Positions 1 through 12,306 of a stretch of DNA of 64,000 nucleotides are shown here, in pieces; the first letter of the stretch is position 1; the number at the start of each line of letters is the position of its first letter. The translations under genes were made by a program, and so were the position numbers. The DNA comes from Saccharina japonica (Eukaryota; Sar; Phaeophyceae; Laminariales; Laminariaceae). The notes beneath the pieces were generated by a model that had not been told where the DNA came from, made no database searches, and saw only the letters and a list, made by a program, of their open reading frames with translations. Location of the stretch: NCBI GenBank assembly GCA_008828725.1, contig MEHQ01000101.1, forward strand, positions 76,216 to 140,215, in the 5' to 3' direction.

Positions 1-300
1 CTGACTTAATGTCATGCATCATCCACCCCTCCCCTTCATTTGGCGCATGGTATGTGCACCAAGTTTCAGGGGTTCAGGACGATGACAGACCAGATTTCCA
101 CCGCCCAATGGAAATCGGTAAGTTTTTCCGGGTATCTCACCACGAGACCCCAACCTTCATGTGAATTGAACATGTCGGGGTGACCTTGCTGTATCTATGT
201 GCGTGCATGTAAGGTGGTCCTCCTTCATGCTAGGTTTTTTGTCTATGTTTCAAGGTTTTGCTGTTCTTACCTGGTACGATATGGGAGAAGATATACACTA
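1..300. other. Gene-less sequence, nothing recognised
   Basis: No coding region, RNA gene or clear repeat is visible. The stretch leads directly into the 60-bp tandem array. Confidence 0.5.
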
Positions 301-672
301 AGTGTGTGGTTTGGGTTTTGATATGTGGAAAAAAAAAACTGGTTAGTTTAGTAATTTCATGTCTATGTCCGGTTTGTGTTTTGATATGAGAAAAAAAACT
401 GGTTAGTTGAGTAGTTTCATGTCTATGTCTGGTTTGTGTTTTGATATGGGAAAAAAAAACTGGTTAGTTTAGTATTTTCATGTCTATTTCCGGTTTGTGT
501 TTAGATACGAGAAAAAAAAAACTGGTTAGTTTAGTAATTTCATGCCTATATCCGGTTTGTGTTTTGATATGAGGAAAAAAAACTGGTTAGTTTAGTAATT
601 TCATGTCTATTGTTCGGTTTGTGTTTTGGTATGAGGAAAAAAAACTGGTTAGCTCAGTAGTTTCATGTCTAA
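301..672. repeat. Tandem array, about six 60-bp units
   Basis: Six successive units of about 60 bp are visible. Each has a GGTTTGTGTTTTGATATG-like start, an A run of 8 to 10, then ACTGGTTAGTTTAGTA and TTTCATGTCTAT. Units differ by a few substitutions and by the length of the A run. No reading frame crosses the array, so it is a non-coding minisatellite. Confidence 0.95.
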
Positions 673-740
673 AGTCTGGTGGCTTGTTTTACAGCGTCGT
701 TGCCACTCGACGCCAACCCATAGTTGTCTAGCAGAATCTA

Positions 741-818
741 TTGGGGGGGGGTGAGAAGAGCCTTCTTAGTGACCCCGGATCTGAGTTACGACTAACAAGA
801 GAGAGATAAAAAAGGTTG
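741..818 (+). mobile_element. 3' fragment of the tRNA-derived SINE
   Basis: The stretch with GTGACCCCGGATCTGAGTTA followed by a purine-rich tail matches the 3' half of the full SINE copies at 2003, 31741 and 61703. The tRNA-like head is missing, so this is a 5'-truncated copy. Confidence 0.8.
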
Positions 819-984
819 CAAATATTGAATTTGAAATATTGAATTGGACTCCCCCGTGCAGCAGTTATCTGTTCCTCTTGGGCACGTGTGCTTTTCTTCT
901 AGGGGCGCTTCTGTCTCCCTGCGTCATTCGTATTCTGTGTCATTTCAGAATTTGTATTTTATTGGTCTTTTATTCTTATCTTTT

Positions 985-1310
985 CAGGACCTTCCTCGGG
1001 AAAATTCCCGCGGGAATATTCCCGCAGGATTTCACGGGAATTGGGCTTTTTTCCCGTTCCCGTGCAAATATCGTTCCCGTGATCCCACCCAACCAGTTCC
1101 CGAAAAAATCTTGATATCCCGTTCCCACCCAAACAGATTTCTTGGAAATAGCTGAAATCCCGTGGTTTCCCGTTCCCGTGCCGTAAACTCCTCCGGAAAT
1201 CTCGACTTCCCTAATCCCGTGCAAACCAAAACTGTGGAAAAATAAAACATTCCCGCGGGAACTATTCCCGCGTCTTCATTGTGCACGGGATAACCAAACG
1301 GGATCAGCAC
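985..1310. repeat. Interval made of repeated TTCCCG/CGGGAA words
   Basis: About 325 bp are packed with TTCCCGTTCCCGTG, ATTCCCGCGGGAAT and related words in both orientations. The small open frames here (for example 976-1224 minus) are by-products of the repeats. The structure resembles the other word-rich hAT-like elements of this window, but I could not define matching termini, so the element class is inferred. Confidence 0.6.
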
Positions 1311-2002
1311 GTACATATTGCCAGGTACATAATATATAATATATTATATGGTACGTATGATTTGTTCAAGGTGAAATATTCGTACGATTCATGTACGCGG
1401 ATTAATATTATATATATATAAAAATTCTTATCATTGTCTGAGCTCAGTAAATCGTCAGTTCTCCACGCTCGGGCCATTTGCATATCTCAGGAAAACCTGA
1501 CTTCTCGACGCACGTGCCTCGCGGTCCGCATTCTTACCCCCCGCCGTAGTTGAGATTTTTTTCCGCCGCCGTGGTGAAATTTTTCAAGTTCTATTGATTT
1601 AATGTGTGAGGATGAAACCGCTCCGCTCCGTATCCGGACTCTTACAGTGATGAGATTTTTTTCCCCCCCGCCTCATGAACTTTCGAAGTTTTTTATCCAA
1701 GTTCGATTTCTTTTCCCCCCGTCCGAAATTTTCTATCCAAGTTTTATTAATATGTTCATCCACTTTTATGATGGAGTTTGTGTGGGGATGAAAATTTAGC
1801 ACCCCTCTACGTATATATAATACCAGTCATTTACTTGATACCAGGTATGGTATTGGGTACCACCCTACGTATGTATGCGTATATAGTAGTACGAGTATGT
1901 GCATGATGCTGCTATTAATATATTATCACCTGAAGAAGACATTATTAATTAATCGGGTCAGCTTTTTCATTCTGAGTGAATAATGCGAATAATGCCCTGC
2001 AC
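1311..2002. other. Gene-less AT-rich stretch
   Basis: AT-rich sequence with a short (TA)n tract near 1408-1420 and several C runs. No gene or identifiable element is seen. A CTATTAATA 9-mer lies near 1911. Confidence 0.5.
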
Positions 2003-2335
2003 GGTCGCCCCGGTGGGCTAGCAGGTAACCACGAAGCCTGTAAGCGTCAAGGAAGCGAGTTCGAGCCCCGCCGAGTGCATGCTCTTAGGCACTTTTTCTC
2101 GCAAAAAAATATCTTGACTAGCAGAAAGCGCGAGAGCGTGAGTTAGCAAAATTCGATGAAAGTCGACGAGCGTTGGGAAGGCTGAACCCTCTGCGCGATA
2201 AAAATCAAGGCAAGAACCGTAGTGGGGGAGGAGGGAGCGGAGCCTACTTTGTGACCCCGGATCTGAGTTACGACTATAGGGAGAGAGACGGAAGTGCGAA
2301 GACAATAAATGGGATGGAAAACAAAAAAAAAAAAT
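2003..2335 (+). mobile_element. Full-length tRNA-derived SINE, copy 1
   Basis: The 5' head resembles a tRNA gene. A GCCCCGG start is followed by a box A-like TGGGCTAGCAGGT (about 2014-2026) and a box B-like GAGTTCGAGCC (2057-2067), the two internal RNA polymerase III promoter blocks. A tRNA-unrelated body of about 260 bp follows and ends with AATAAATGGGATGGA plus an A-rich tail. Near-identical copies lie at 31741 and 61703, with truncated or diverged copies at 741, 15788 (minus), 60896 (minus) and 62265 (minus). SINEs are non-autonomous and borrow LINE reverse transcriptase; no LINE is visible here. Confidence 0.9.
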
Positions 2336-2789
2336 AGAAGGGAGTTAGACTTTGCGCATACTCTCGTAGGTTTCCTTTGTTTTCGTGGTTTTCTGCTTCC
2401 TTCGGGAATGTCATGAGTGATCAACGTTGAAGCCCATGCTGCACATTGTCGGATAGCAGCGATGATAATAATACTGAAGTGAGGAGTGCTCGTGTTCCTA
2501 TGCAGAAAACGAAGCTTTTTTTGCTGTGCTTCCATTTATTTGCTGCCCGAAAAACGAAAAACGAAAAGGGCACAATACGGATTTCCACTCTCAAAATTTA
2601 GCTTTTTTGCCGGGGGGTGTTTGGTTGAATCGTTATATCGTTATTGTTCTTTCATCTGGATGTCGTGTGCGTCCCAACCTAAGTAAAAACAGCTGTACAG
2701 CAGTAACAGAACAGTAGTAGCAGTACGAGTCTTCAACAATATTTATCAGTTGTATTATCTGAGGGCACCTGGACCATCATCGCTAGTTG
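2336..2789. other. Gene-less stretch with a diverged repeat also present at 18442
   Basis: The block at about 2383-2478 (core ATGAGTGATCAACG and CATGCTGCACATTGTCGGAT) recurs at about 18442-18535, so it is a dispersed repeat of at least 95 bp. The exact 10-mer TACAGCAGTA lies at 2696. No gene is seen. Confidence 0.6.
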
Positions 2790-3300
2790 GGACAAGCTCG
2801 CTGTCGCGAGAGAGAGAGAGCCTGGCGGGGTTTCCCGGTTGCAACTTCGGGAGCTATCGTGCACAGAGGTATGAAACATGTGCTTTCAGACGTTGGGATC
2901 CAGGTAGTTGTGATAAAACAGCGGCAGCACAGGAGAGGTTTGATTTCTTGTACCGCTGTATAATACCGTCAAAAGTATATACATAAACATATATATGACA
3001 TATGATATGGTATCACAGAGTACCAGGTACCTGGTACGAACACGGTGTGTATACAAGAGTACGACGATTAGTTTCACGATGATCGCCGTCTGGCTGGAAA
3101 ACACTCGTGCTTGTTGTGTAAACGGCTAGATATACATAACTGCTCGACAAACCCAAGCCGGAGCCGCTCCCTTTCCGTGCTGGCCTCCACTCTGTCGCCC
3201 GAACACCAACCAGCCCTAGGTGTGCTCGTATATGGGCTTCCATTCGAGACGAGGTTGGTCACTCGGCCCAAACAAACAATGCGCTTTTCCTGATTGATTC
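2790..3300. repeat. Dispersed repeat A, copy 1 (partner at 9700-10380)
   Basis: Two blocks match 9700-10380. One surrounds a GTTGCAACTTCGGGAGC-like core near 2838. The other starts TAGTTTCACGATGATCGCCG near 3069 and runs to about 3297. The copies are clearly diverged (many substitutions and small indels), so this is an old repeat with no preserved coding capacity. Confidence 0.65.
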
Positions 3301-4997
3301 TATAGTCCGTTGTCGAGTAGACGCGCGTACGAAAACAGGTGTTTCGCCAAACTACTGAAACGGACTTGAAAATATACCACTGTAAGTATGGGATTAGCCA
3401 CAAACATCCGAATTTCCTGATAGTTTGAGAAACAGCGGTGCTGCAAATAATCAACAAGAATCCAGAACTACGAGTACGATATGTATATACGAAGCCCAGG
3501 CCTATACGTGAGCCCTTCTTTGCTGTGCGTAACGATCATTTCGCCTTGTTTGAGCCCGATACCGTACTACCTCTCCGAAATGCATCTATTAATAGGAACG
3601 TCGTCCGCCTGTCCGCGGTTGTTTCCGCCTTTCTTTGTGGTTTTCGTAGGTCGATGTACTACTGCTGTATATTCTTCTCCCCCTTTCCAGCCCTTTCGTG
3701 AAATTAATTAATTAATGATCATAACACACATTATAGACTACATTATAGACTTTTATTGCGTGCACCAGTTTGCGTGTTTTCCAGGTCTTTGTGAAAGCGT
3801 CCCCCCATGATTTATTAATACTTCAAACGGGTGCCAGACGGCCAGAAAATAAATATTTATTTCATCGATGATGATGGTATGATATGTACATTGCTCCCAA
3901 GCGCGAACTTGAATATATACATGGCGATTTGTCGAGTTTTTTTGTGCTGCTGGCTCAAGGCTGGCGCGAGCAATTTTGAGTTCACGCTAACACCTACCTC
4001 GTGAAAAAAACGTTTCTGGCTACCTATACGACTGGCTGCTGTCTCGCACAACCCGACGCCCTCACACGCCCCATCAGGAGCGACCCTCAGTTTAATATGG
4101 CACGTGGTTGCTCGTGAGGAGCTGCAGTAGCTGCCCGCAAATGAGAGGTGTCGACCTTCCGTTTTTTTCCCCCCCGCCGACTCGTGTTGTGTACAAACAG
4201 CTGCGACACTTCTTATTTCTGCCCAGGCTTGAATTCTTAAGTACAGCAAAAAGGTACCGGTAGTGTTTTACACTATTATTATTCTCTATTCTCAGTACAA
4301 AAGAGGCCACGTTCTTAGTTTCGTCTGAAATTCGAGCCTGAAACTCTTAAATGCCAAATTATTAAGTGCTGTCGCGTACAGCTGTACCCAAACATTGACT
4401 GGCCTGTTTCAACCACTGCTGCTGCAGCCTGCAGCACCTCAAACTAGAGGTGTTGTATGGTATCTCTCGCTGTTGAAAAATAGCGAACCGCCAATCTGCT
4501 GGGTATATCCTGAGAGCTGCCTGCGCCCGCTCTCTGCACGGTGGATGGGCGAAACTTTTAAGGAAAAGCCGGACTTTCGTTGCTTTCATCATATTCAATG
4601 ACGACATTCCCGGAAACTCCGAAACTTTTCAACATCCCAAAACGGAGTTTTCTGTGCGTCCTCCGCTAGATACCGGAAATGGGGTATATAGGCTACAACA
4701 AGAGGATGGAGGGGGCAGACGTGGGCGGGAGCCGTATATCAGACGCTAGAGCCGCGCCACCACCTGCGAGCGCACAAAGACTAACCAGAGGGTCATCCCC
4801 CTGGCCATTATAACAAGCCATGGCTGATCGCAGAATGCGCAGTGTGCTTATTGACTCTCTTCGTCGAGTCGGAAGAGGCGACGTACCGGCGGAAAAGAGC
4901 GACATATATTATAGCTCGTCGAGGGCAGTAATAATGGATGTTCTCGTCACGTTTGATGTTGCCGCACGCGACGAGTTGCTGATACATATCCTCGATC
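3301..4997. other. Gene-less stretch, no clear element
   Basis: Short open frames exist but show no domain, no sustained codon bias and no support from context. The exact 10-mer TACTGCTGTA occurs at 3660 and CTATTAATA near 3586. The segment near 4290-4350 weakly resembles 11470-11550 (AAAGAGG then TTCTTA), probably a small old repeat. Confidence 0.5.
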
Positions 4998-5002
4998 TCA
5001 CA

Positions 5003-5019
5003 GCTGTTGTTGTTGTTGG

Positions 5020-5062
<43 letters not shown>
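5003..5062. repeat. (GTT)n microsatellite
   Basis: About 20 nearly uninterrupted GTT units followed by a T-rich tract. The open frame across it only encodes polyvaline and is not a gene. Confidence 0.95.
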
Positions 5063-5063
<1 letters not shown>

Positions 5064-5372
5064 TTTATTTTTTTTTATTTACTTATATATACGAGTATGT
5101 CATACGTACATATTATATATATGTTACGCCCCCTTAGGCACGGGCACCTGCCTACGAGCCAGGCTGCATTCAGTTGAACCACCACGCGCATGAGTTTGGC
5201 GAGCGCGGCTGCTGCTGTAAAGCGAGGGGTGTGCGTTGGGTGGACGATTCGTTTACCGAGCCACACACCCTCTCCGTGTCAAGAAAATCCTCTTCTTTTC
5301 GGTTTTTCCTAGAAACTGAAATTTCAGGAAAAACTGAAATAAGACTACACGGAGACTATTGGGGGTTATGGT

Positions 5373-6735
5373 TAGGGATGTACATCAACACATATCGAAT
5401 CTGATTGTTTTCGGTGATTAGTTTGAATCACGTACAGCAGTACCGGTATGTGACACATAGTCGCGGATTGTTAATTACATACTCCGAAGTATATCAACTA
5501 TTAATATTGATATTTTAATCATGATTAAACAGACGATTTTTTTCATTGAGAATTGCCTTTCGGATGAGGATGAAAAAATCGATTTTATTTAGTACTTTGT
5601 TATTGTTTAAGAGTTGTATTTTGCTCACGATCAAAATTTGACCTAGAACATATGTTCCTCGATGGTAGGTATCGACCCACGAAAAAAAAATGAAAGAACA
5701 TTTGACAGGCTCCAAAAATCAAGGATTTAAGGGAAATTGCATTTATGAGCGAGGTACCTCGCCCATAAAATTAATACAGATTTTCTGGGATCTTCGATAT
5801 CTTGAGGCTGCCGATACCGATTTCGTTTTTTTTTTTCATCGACGTGTGTCACAACTGACAATAGTTTACAGTGAAATAAATGTCTGCGAGGGAAGTAAAT
5901 CTCTTACAATTCAAAAAACAATATTTTCGATTATCATTCTCATCGGAAAAAAGCAATTCTCAATTAGGAGAATCGGCTGTTATTAGTTGATTATCGAACT
6001 TAATCATGATTAAGTAGTTGATTATATTCGAACGTAAAAGAGGCGTTTTGTGATGTAACCGTAAAAAACTATGCCTGCGGCGCAATCAAGAGGGCTCTAC
6101 TGCGAAGTATATCACCAGCAACAACTTAATACGCAAACATACATGTCGTTACAAGGACACACAACCGCCTGAGCGGATAAAGGGTTGGGGGAACATGTTT
6201 CCCTTCACGTAATCATGAAGCACATGGTAGAACGTGTGACTGCCGTATCCTGGAGTGCTACCCACAATACTACGGCATTCAGCGCGATTAAGGATATCGG
6301 AAATCTTTATCTTGCATGCGCGCCATTCGTGATGTTGTTGGCACGCGAATGGTGGCCACACATACCGGGGTACGTATGGCACCAAACACAGCAGTAGGAC
6401 AGCAGCAGGTCGGGAATTGACGAAGCTTAAGTGCTTCCGACGCCTTGCTATATAGTTGAACACTGCTGCTGTTGTTGTACTTGCACGTATTTACTATACC
6501 GTCGCATTGTAGGTTCGATTCGCACAGCTAACGCCGGAATCTGTGAAATATAAGGCTGAATACCATAAACAAATCATGATCAGTAATGATCACATCACCG
6601 TGCGGTTGATTGTGTTGATTTGAAACAACTACGTAATCATGATCAAATCAACCCGATTTTGGCAAACTACAGTACTGTAGTAGGAATCAACAACCAAATT
6701 AACCCCGAAAACGAGTTGATATGTACACATCCCTA
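5373..6735. mobile_element. hAT-like non-autonomous element with AATCATGATT words
   Basis: The left end TAGGGATGTACATCAAC and the right end (reverse complement TAGGGATGTGTACATATCAA) form imperfect terminal inverted repeats. Each is followed inward by a TTTTCGG block. The interior carries repeated AATCATGATT/ATCATGATCA palindromic words (near 5518, 6003, 6574, 6640). TAGGG-type termini and subterminal word repeats are typical of hAT elements. No transposase is visible and the flanking 8-bp sites match only poorly, so the class is inferred. Confidence 0.6.
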
Positions 6736-7720
6736 TATAGTTGTGGTACTCGTAAGGGACTTTACATCGTAGAGGTGTGCTTTTTTTTCGTTTCGGTTCA
6801 CGAAAGTCTTGCGATTAGGTGCACGGTAACCCGAAAATGTCGGCGCATTCGTCAACTGACGTCAGACAAATCCGTCCAATGCGCTGGGTCAGGTCATCAC
6901 CCAGCCTTTTCCCGAAGGTCAGCTTCCTACGAGTTGCACAGCCGGGATGGCGCTGGCCCAAAGAACGATCATCACCGTTGACTTCCTTCGAACCGCCAAT
7001 CAATAGGTCGTAGCCCCTGCCAACGAAGCCCGTTTGAGCACGTGGACGGCGCTATCTCCATGGTATCACCGAGCATATGTCATTATCCTAGTTGGTCTGG
7101 CGTGGCCTGATCAACGCACCGACGTATCCAAAATACCGAGCATTCTGAGTGCTGGAGAGAGCCCAGATCCATTCCGTCGGATAAAACGCATGACCATCGC
7201 CAAACCTTTCACACCCCGTACAGATAATTATATAGGCCATCTACAGATAGATCATTATCTAGATCATCTACAGTAGTAGTTCCTTACCTGCCGTTGTGAG
7301 GGTGCGCGCGGGATCTGCATAGTACAGATCCAACCGAGGAAATCTGCGCTGGATCAAGCAGTTTGTACGGCCACGCAACGTGAGCTACTGCTGTTGTTGT
7401 AGATCTCACAAGATCGGGAAGATATACGACTCGAACGATCTTGGTGATGAAGTGGGAATCGGTGACCCGTGCGAGGTGTGCAGTACACCCTTTTCAAACA
7501 GACCAACAGAGGAAGTAGAATAACGCCACCTTATGGGGATGGTGGCTTATTTCCTGAGCTCTCCTCACGCGAGGGGAGCTCAACATCTCAACCGAAACAC
7601 GACTTCGAAGAAATTTCTTAGCGCCACCCGACCAAGCTTTTCTACGCGCTAGTCCTCACAGAAATGTACGAAGAAAAAGTGTCACGCTAAGAGCTAACCT
7701 GTCGTTGCTCACTAAAACAG
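6736..7720. other. Gene-less stretch
   Basis: Moderately GC-rich sequence with short frames on both strands (for example 6815-7003 minus and 7034-7276 plus). None has a recognisable domain or clear codon bias. An unrecognised exon remnant cannot be excluded in 6830-7200. Confidence 0.45.
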
Positions 7721-8102
7721 GGCCATTCTTATCGGGGCAATACATTTCCAAAATTTCCTACGTATATTTCCAATATTTCTTTTCGCGCAATTTGCTATAT
7801 TTCCATTTTTTCCATTTGTTTTTTCCATGTATTGGAACGTAGAGCCTTCCAAACGTTTTGCCCTCTGAACAATTTCCAAGATTTCCAAGATTTCCACGAC
7901 TTCCTATTTTGAATGGAAAAAAAAATATTGGAAATTATGGAAAAAGTTGCTCGATAAAAACGACCCTTATTACCTCTGAAAAAAATCCAATATTTCCAAT
8001 ATTTCCAATATTTCCAATATTTCGAAGATTTCCTTTACGTATTGTTTGGAAAAAAATATTGGAAATTATTGAAAAAAGTTTCTCGATAAGAACGACCCTA
8101 AA
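7721..8102. mobile_element. hAT-like non-autonomous element with TTTCCAATATTTCC words
   Basis: The left end AGGGCCATTCTTATCG and the right end (reverse complement TAGGGTCGTTCTTATCGAG) are terminal inverted repeats. The interior consists almost entirely of TTTCCAATATTTCC / GGAAATATTGG words and an internal copy of the right terminal motif near 7950. No coding region is present. Target duplications were not found. Confidence 0.65.
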
Positions 8103-8439
8103 GGGGCATAACCGGTGAGAATATAGTATCTCAGAAGGTAATTAGAGTAACCCATTCCGTGGGATGATTCAGTACCAATTTTGCTTGGGAGCCCGTTACT
8201 CGAGAAGAGTCACACGTGTACAGCAGTAGGAAGTCGTTGGCAAGTACCCAAGGCTGACTTCTGAGATATAATATGTACGCGCAACACGTTTTGGAGTGCA
8301 GTACCGCTGTGGGGACAAAACACTTGGAATTACTATAGTCAAGTTTAAAGTTTATGTACACCGCAGAAACAAAAGGGTTAACTAATCTTGGTGGACAGCA
8401 GTCCCACCGCCGCGCAATACCAAGCAAATCGCGCATCAC

Positions 8440-8564
8440 TATTACGGCGGACCATAGTAAATAGGACCAAATATTGTCGCTAAAAAAAGGTAAACGTATA
8501 GGTTTTTGTGTATACCGCAGGTCCTACTTACTATGGCCCTACTTACTATGGTCCTCCGTAATAA
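8440..8564. mobile_element. TA-inserting MITE, family F, copy 1
   Basis: Terminal inverted repeats TTACGG(C/A)GGACCATAGTAA and TACTATGGTCCTCCGTAA flank an AT-rich core with AAATATTG. The same family occurs at 14136-14240, 19172-19287 and 19536-19655. The copy at 14136 shows a TA target duplication, as expected for Tc1/mariner-type transposition. Confidence 0.85.
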
Positions 8565-8599
8565 TGGGACATAGGTGGTAGTCCATACGCCGAGGAACA

Positions 8600-8675
8600 C
8601 CATGCTACTTGTAGTCGACCAGAAAACCGTTCGGCCAAAAAGCGCTCGTACCTCTATCGCGCAGCACGCGTCAAC
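8600..8675. mobile_element. MITE family M, right-end fragment
   Basis: Contains AACCGTTCGGCCAAAAAG followed by TACCTCTATCGCGCAGCACG. This matches the right end of the family M copies at 12058 and 41547. The left part is absent. Confidence 0.7.
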
Positions 8676-9699
8676 ATCACAATCATATCAGAGCATTCAT
8701 ACAGTTTGGTAGGATGGTGACCACACTCGTGCTTTCTGCTGATCGGTTCATTGTATGTGAAGTTTACCTCTATATATCGGGACGTTGATAGTACTGCGAG
8801 GCAGCTAGCTTACCACCATAACTCTCAAGGAATGTTGCCACAGGACGCACTGTCGGCCAGCACAACAACCCGTACTAGATCACACCTGCCTGTAGAATTG
8901 GCATTTCTCTGTGATGATCGGGTGAAGTCATTCCCCACCTTGATCACTCCCATTCATGTCCATATTTGGCCACATAATCACACGCGTCAACAAGTTAGTA
9001 ACACGTGTGTCTGCTGGATGTCACCAGTGCAATATTGAGCTGAATTTCAGCGCACTATAATAAACCGGCATCTGCTTGGTCCTGGTCTCTGGCTGCATGG
9101 ACGATTGTTTTTGAAACCGAATCAACGTTTGGTCGTAGGATGAACAAACACGGGGGGGGATCTAAAAACGAAGAAGACCCCCCCCCTCATTAAAAACAAA
9201 ATAATATCGCGTTTACTGGCCTGCTCCTCCTGCCGTCCCTGAAGCTACATTCAAAACGATACTTGCCTGACGCGGTATGCATGAGTAGCCAAGAGGGGCA
9301 AGAGGAGGAACTTTGCTCTCCGGGAGAAGATAATAGTGTTCCATATCCTGTTTTAACGGTTTTTTCGATTTGATTTTCCGTTGGCGAGCACCGTTGGAAA
9401 GTTTTGGCCCGATTGGCGCGAACGGGGGCCGGCTCGTACCAGTTTAGCTCTGTATAGGCACGAACCAGCCGGAGGTGCAAACACAGCATGTCAAAACCGC
9501 GGTAGAACCTACTTACTGTTCCGATATTACACCTAGAGATTCGAGCTACCCAAAAACTAAGCGATAGGGAGTGGACAAGATATTCCATGGCTAAACATAG
9601 TAGTTCAAACATGATTTGTATCATTCCGGCACTTGTCCCCGTCACAATTTGTTTAGGTCGCCATTTTCTCTAGCTGCTCATCGTTCGTTGGGGCGCTAA
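8676..9699. other. Gene-less stretch
   Basis: No element recognised. A 151-residue minus-strand frame (9190-9645) has no domain I can identify and no supporting context. Confidence 0.45.
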
Positions 9700-10380
9700 G
9701 TGACCACTTGCCAGCCTGGTATCTCAGTTACAACTTCGGGGGGCATCGTGTTGCCAGGTAAGCACCCTACGCTGATTCCAGGCGTTGCCGTTTCGTAGCG
9801 GTAATAGCACAGCACCACCAGCAGCAGGATGCTGTATTACTCGTACTGCTGTATTTACAGCACTGTCAAAAGCAGGATTATATACAGTACGTACACCTGA
9901 CTATAAACTCGTGTGGGCTGGTCCGTGTTACTTGCCCCCCCCCCTTTACTTGGCCGATGACTACTCGTACTTCTTTGTTATTTATAGCTTTCAACATTTT
10001 GTTTTGTTTTTCATATTTTTCGTTCTTGCCCGCATAACTGACACCCCCCGGGGAACGAACGCCTGCTGCGTTCTCCCGTTTCAGCTTGCGACACGCCCCG
10101 GGATTTCAAGTCAACCACAATCATCCTGAAGGGGAACCTTGCAGCAGGTTATTCTGTAGTTTCACGATAATCACCGTTTGGTTGGAAATCGTTCGTTCTC
10201 GTGTAGATGGCTTTGGTATCCACGTTATTTAGGCACAACCACGCCGGACTCGCTCCTTTGGGGGCCTAACTCTACGCTGTCGGCGGAGCACCGACCATAT
10301 ATGAACACTGGCGTTGCTTCTGGCGGGTTGGTCAACTCGGGCCAAACCGACATACCCACGTAACGCTTTCTGGTTGTTGC
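9700..10380. repeat. Dispersed repeat A, copy 2
   Basis: Matches 2790-3300 in two blocks: TTACAACTTCGGGGGGCATC near 9729 and TAGTTTCACGATAATCACCG near 10158. This copy contains extra trinucleotide-rich sequence (9810-9890), including the exact 10-mer TACTGCTGTA at 9844, which has no counterpart in copy 1. Confidence 0.6.
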
Positions 10381-10385
10381 ATAAG

Positions 10386-11100
10386 GGTCGTTCCTGACGA
10401 CAAAAAAATACTAATCACGATTCGTGACGTTTGAGCCTGCGAACAGACTGCAATTCTTGGCATTTCATTTCATAAATCACGGGCCGAAGCCGGGCCCGGC
10501 CTGTGATATTCCAGTCTCAGGCGACGTCGACCAGGCCCGTCCCGCGAGAATCCAATGCCACTGGCTGGTCCATGCGATTTTCAAATCACGGACCGAAGCC
10601 TGGACCGGCCTGTGATATTCCAATATCAGGCGCTGTCGGCCCGGCCCCGGCCCTGCTCGGCCCACGATATTCCAATGACACTTATTGTGGTCGTCTGCCA
10701 GGCGTGGACCCTGGGATTATCAGAGTATTTCCCACTTTTCTCGCTGTGTCTCCTTTCGTGGCCGCAACGTGGTCGTTAGCCCGTGCCCGGCGGTTTCTTC
10801 GGGCAACCGCTCGATGTCCACCGCCGGCGTACGATACAGAGTCTGCCATGCCCATATACCGGCCTTCGGGTGCCCTTTACTCTACTCGTAGTGCCGCGTG
10901 GTTTGCGTACATAACTGTAGTTCCTTGATTAGGCGTATTTCGAGACATGCCATTCGTCACAAATCGTCACGTTTTGGTTTTGGGAAAAAACTACAGTATA
11001 ACAGTAGAACAAACGGTGCCATGAGGCGTGGTTGGTTCGTCATGCATCGTGACGCATGAAACATCACGATTCATGATAACATATATGGCCAACCGTGATT
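10386..11100. mobile_element. hAT-like non-autonomous element with ATCACGATTCGTGA words, copy 1
   Basis: Begins AGGGTCGTTCCTGACGAC, followed by AATCACGATTCGTGACG. The interior has a GC-rich tandem block (10470-10680) built on AAATCACGG..CGAAGCC..GGCCTGTGATATTCCA. ATCGTGA-type words return at 10960-11090. The organisation matches the better preserved copy at 21668-22424. Internal frames such as 10503-10928 follow the repeats and are not genes. The right end is approximate. Confidence 0.65.
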
Positions 11101-12057
11101 TTTGTGGATCGGCGGAAATCGCCCTAAGGGCAGGATCTTATCCACACGCTATCCCTGGGCTTGCGGGTGAGCCAACTAATACTGTCATTCGCGTGCTTTT
11201 TCGGCGCAGAAATTTCAGATGCATTTTTTGGCGCGCTGCGTCTGGGGCTTTGGCTGGGTTGTGCCTTTACTTGTAGCAGAGAGCGGTTGCGACCAGCTTA
11301 ACGTTTGTATTTCGCCCAGGCAGAGCATCTTGTGGTTCTCTGCAGATTGGCCTTGCGCGCTTTCTCAACATAGAGGCCTACAGCACGCGACAGATGTTAA
11401 GAATCGATGATTTTTGGCCATTAATTAGACTGGGATTATTATGTAAGGTTGGGTGTGTTCCACACTATTTTCAATACAAAGAGGTCGCATTCTTATTATG
11501 TTTCCCCCCCGAAATCTCCGTATCGAATTCTTAATTATCAGGTTCTTGACATCTGTCGCGTACTATGTACACCTCGACTTTGAGTTGCTGCAGTGATCCA
11601 AACTGGTCGATTTTTTGGGTGTGCGAAACACGAAGGAAACAAAAAACACCCGTACTTATAAAGTTAAGCAATTCGCTTACGGACAGTTACAACAGTTCCT
11701 CTGCCCAACAAAAAACCACAGGCCGCCAAATTAAGGCCCGCTCCTGATGAGGTGTGTGGAGGTTGTCGGGCGCGCCAGACATAGCCGTCGGTCAGAGACA
11801 GCCCGAGGGCACACGCGAGATAGATGTTTTCGAGATCTCGAACGTCGCGAGCCGGAAGCGCAAAAACGCGCAAAAATGCACAATAATACTTCGTTTCACG
11901 CGCGGGAACTAAGGGAATTACAAGGTTTCGATGCCTCAAGTCAATTAGACCGTCCACGAATCTACTGCTGTATTACCACCCACGATTTCAATATCGAACG
12001 TGTGCTGATCTTCAGGCGGATATACAACGTATTCCTCAGGTATAAAAGGCAACGGAC
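11101..12057. other. Gene-less stretch
   Basis: No gene or complete element is recognised. The exact 10-mer TACTGCTGTA occurs at 11963. A short M-like block lies near 11470-11550. Confidence 0.45.
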
Positions 12058-12306
12058 ACATGCTACGATAGAGGTGCGCCATGTTTTTTCTGAGCTTCTC
12101 ACTTAAGGAGCGTCATACCTCACCAAAAAAATGGTTTTGGAGGAAAATAAAAGTGCTGCCGGATGAGAAATATCCTGACCGAAGTTATACCCTGAAACAT
12201 TATTCGTCACAAAATGAAAAGTCCGACGAATTTGGGTTAAGGAGCCCGATCGTTCAGAAAACGATTCAGCCAAAAAGTGCTACCTCCACCGTAGCACGCG
12301 TCAACA
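12058..12306 (+). mobile_element. MITE family M, complete copy
   Basis: About 249 bp bounded by ATGCTACGATAGAGGTGCGC on the left and CCTCCACCGTAGCACGCGT on the right, which are imperfect inverted repeats. Internal landmarks shared with the 40-42 kb array are TTTTTTCTGAGC, a GTGCTGCCGGATG block, ACATTATTCGTCACAAAA and CCGATCGTTCAGAAAACGAT. No coding capacity is retained. Confidence 0.9.

Noticed and set aside
301..672. CRISPR-like array
   Set aside because: Units are contiguous 60-bp tandem repeats without unique spacers, and the context is eukaryotic.
2003..2080. Functional tRNA gene
   Set aside because: The box A/box B region is part of a repeated 330-bp SINE and does not form a full cloverleaf with a matching acceptor stem.
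9190..9645. 151-residue minus frame
   Set aside because: No recognisable domain or context. A frame of this length can occur by chance in 64 kb.
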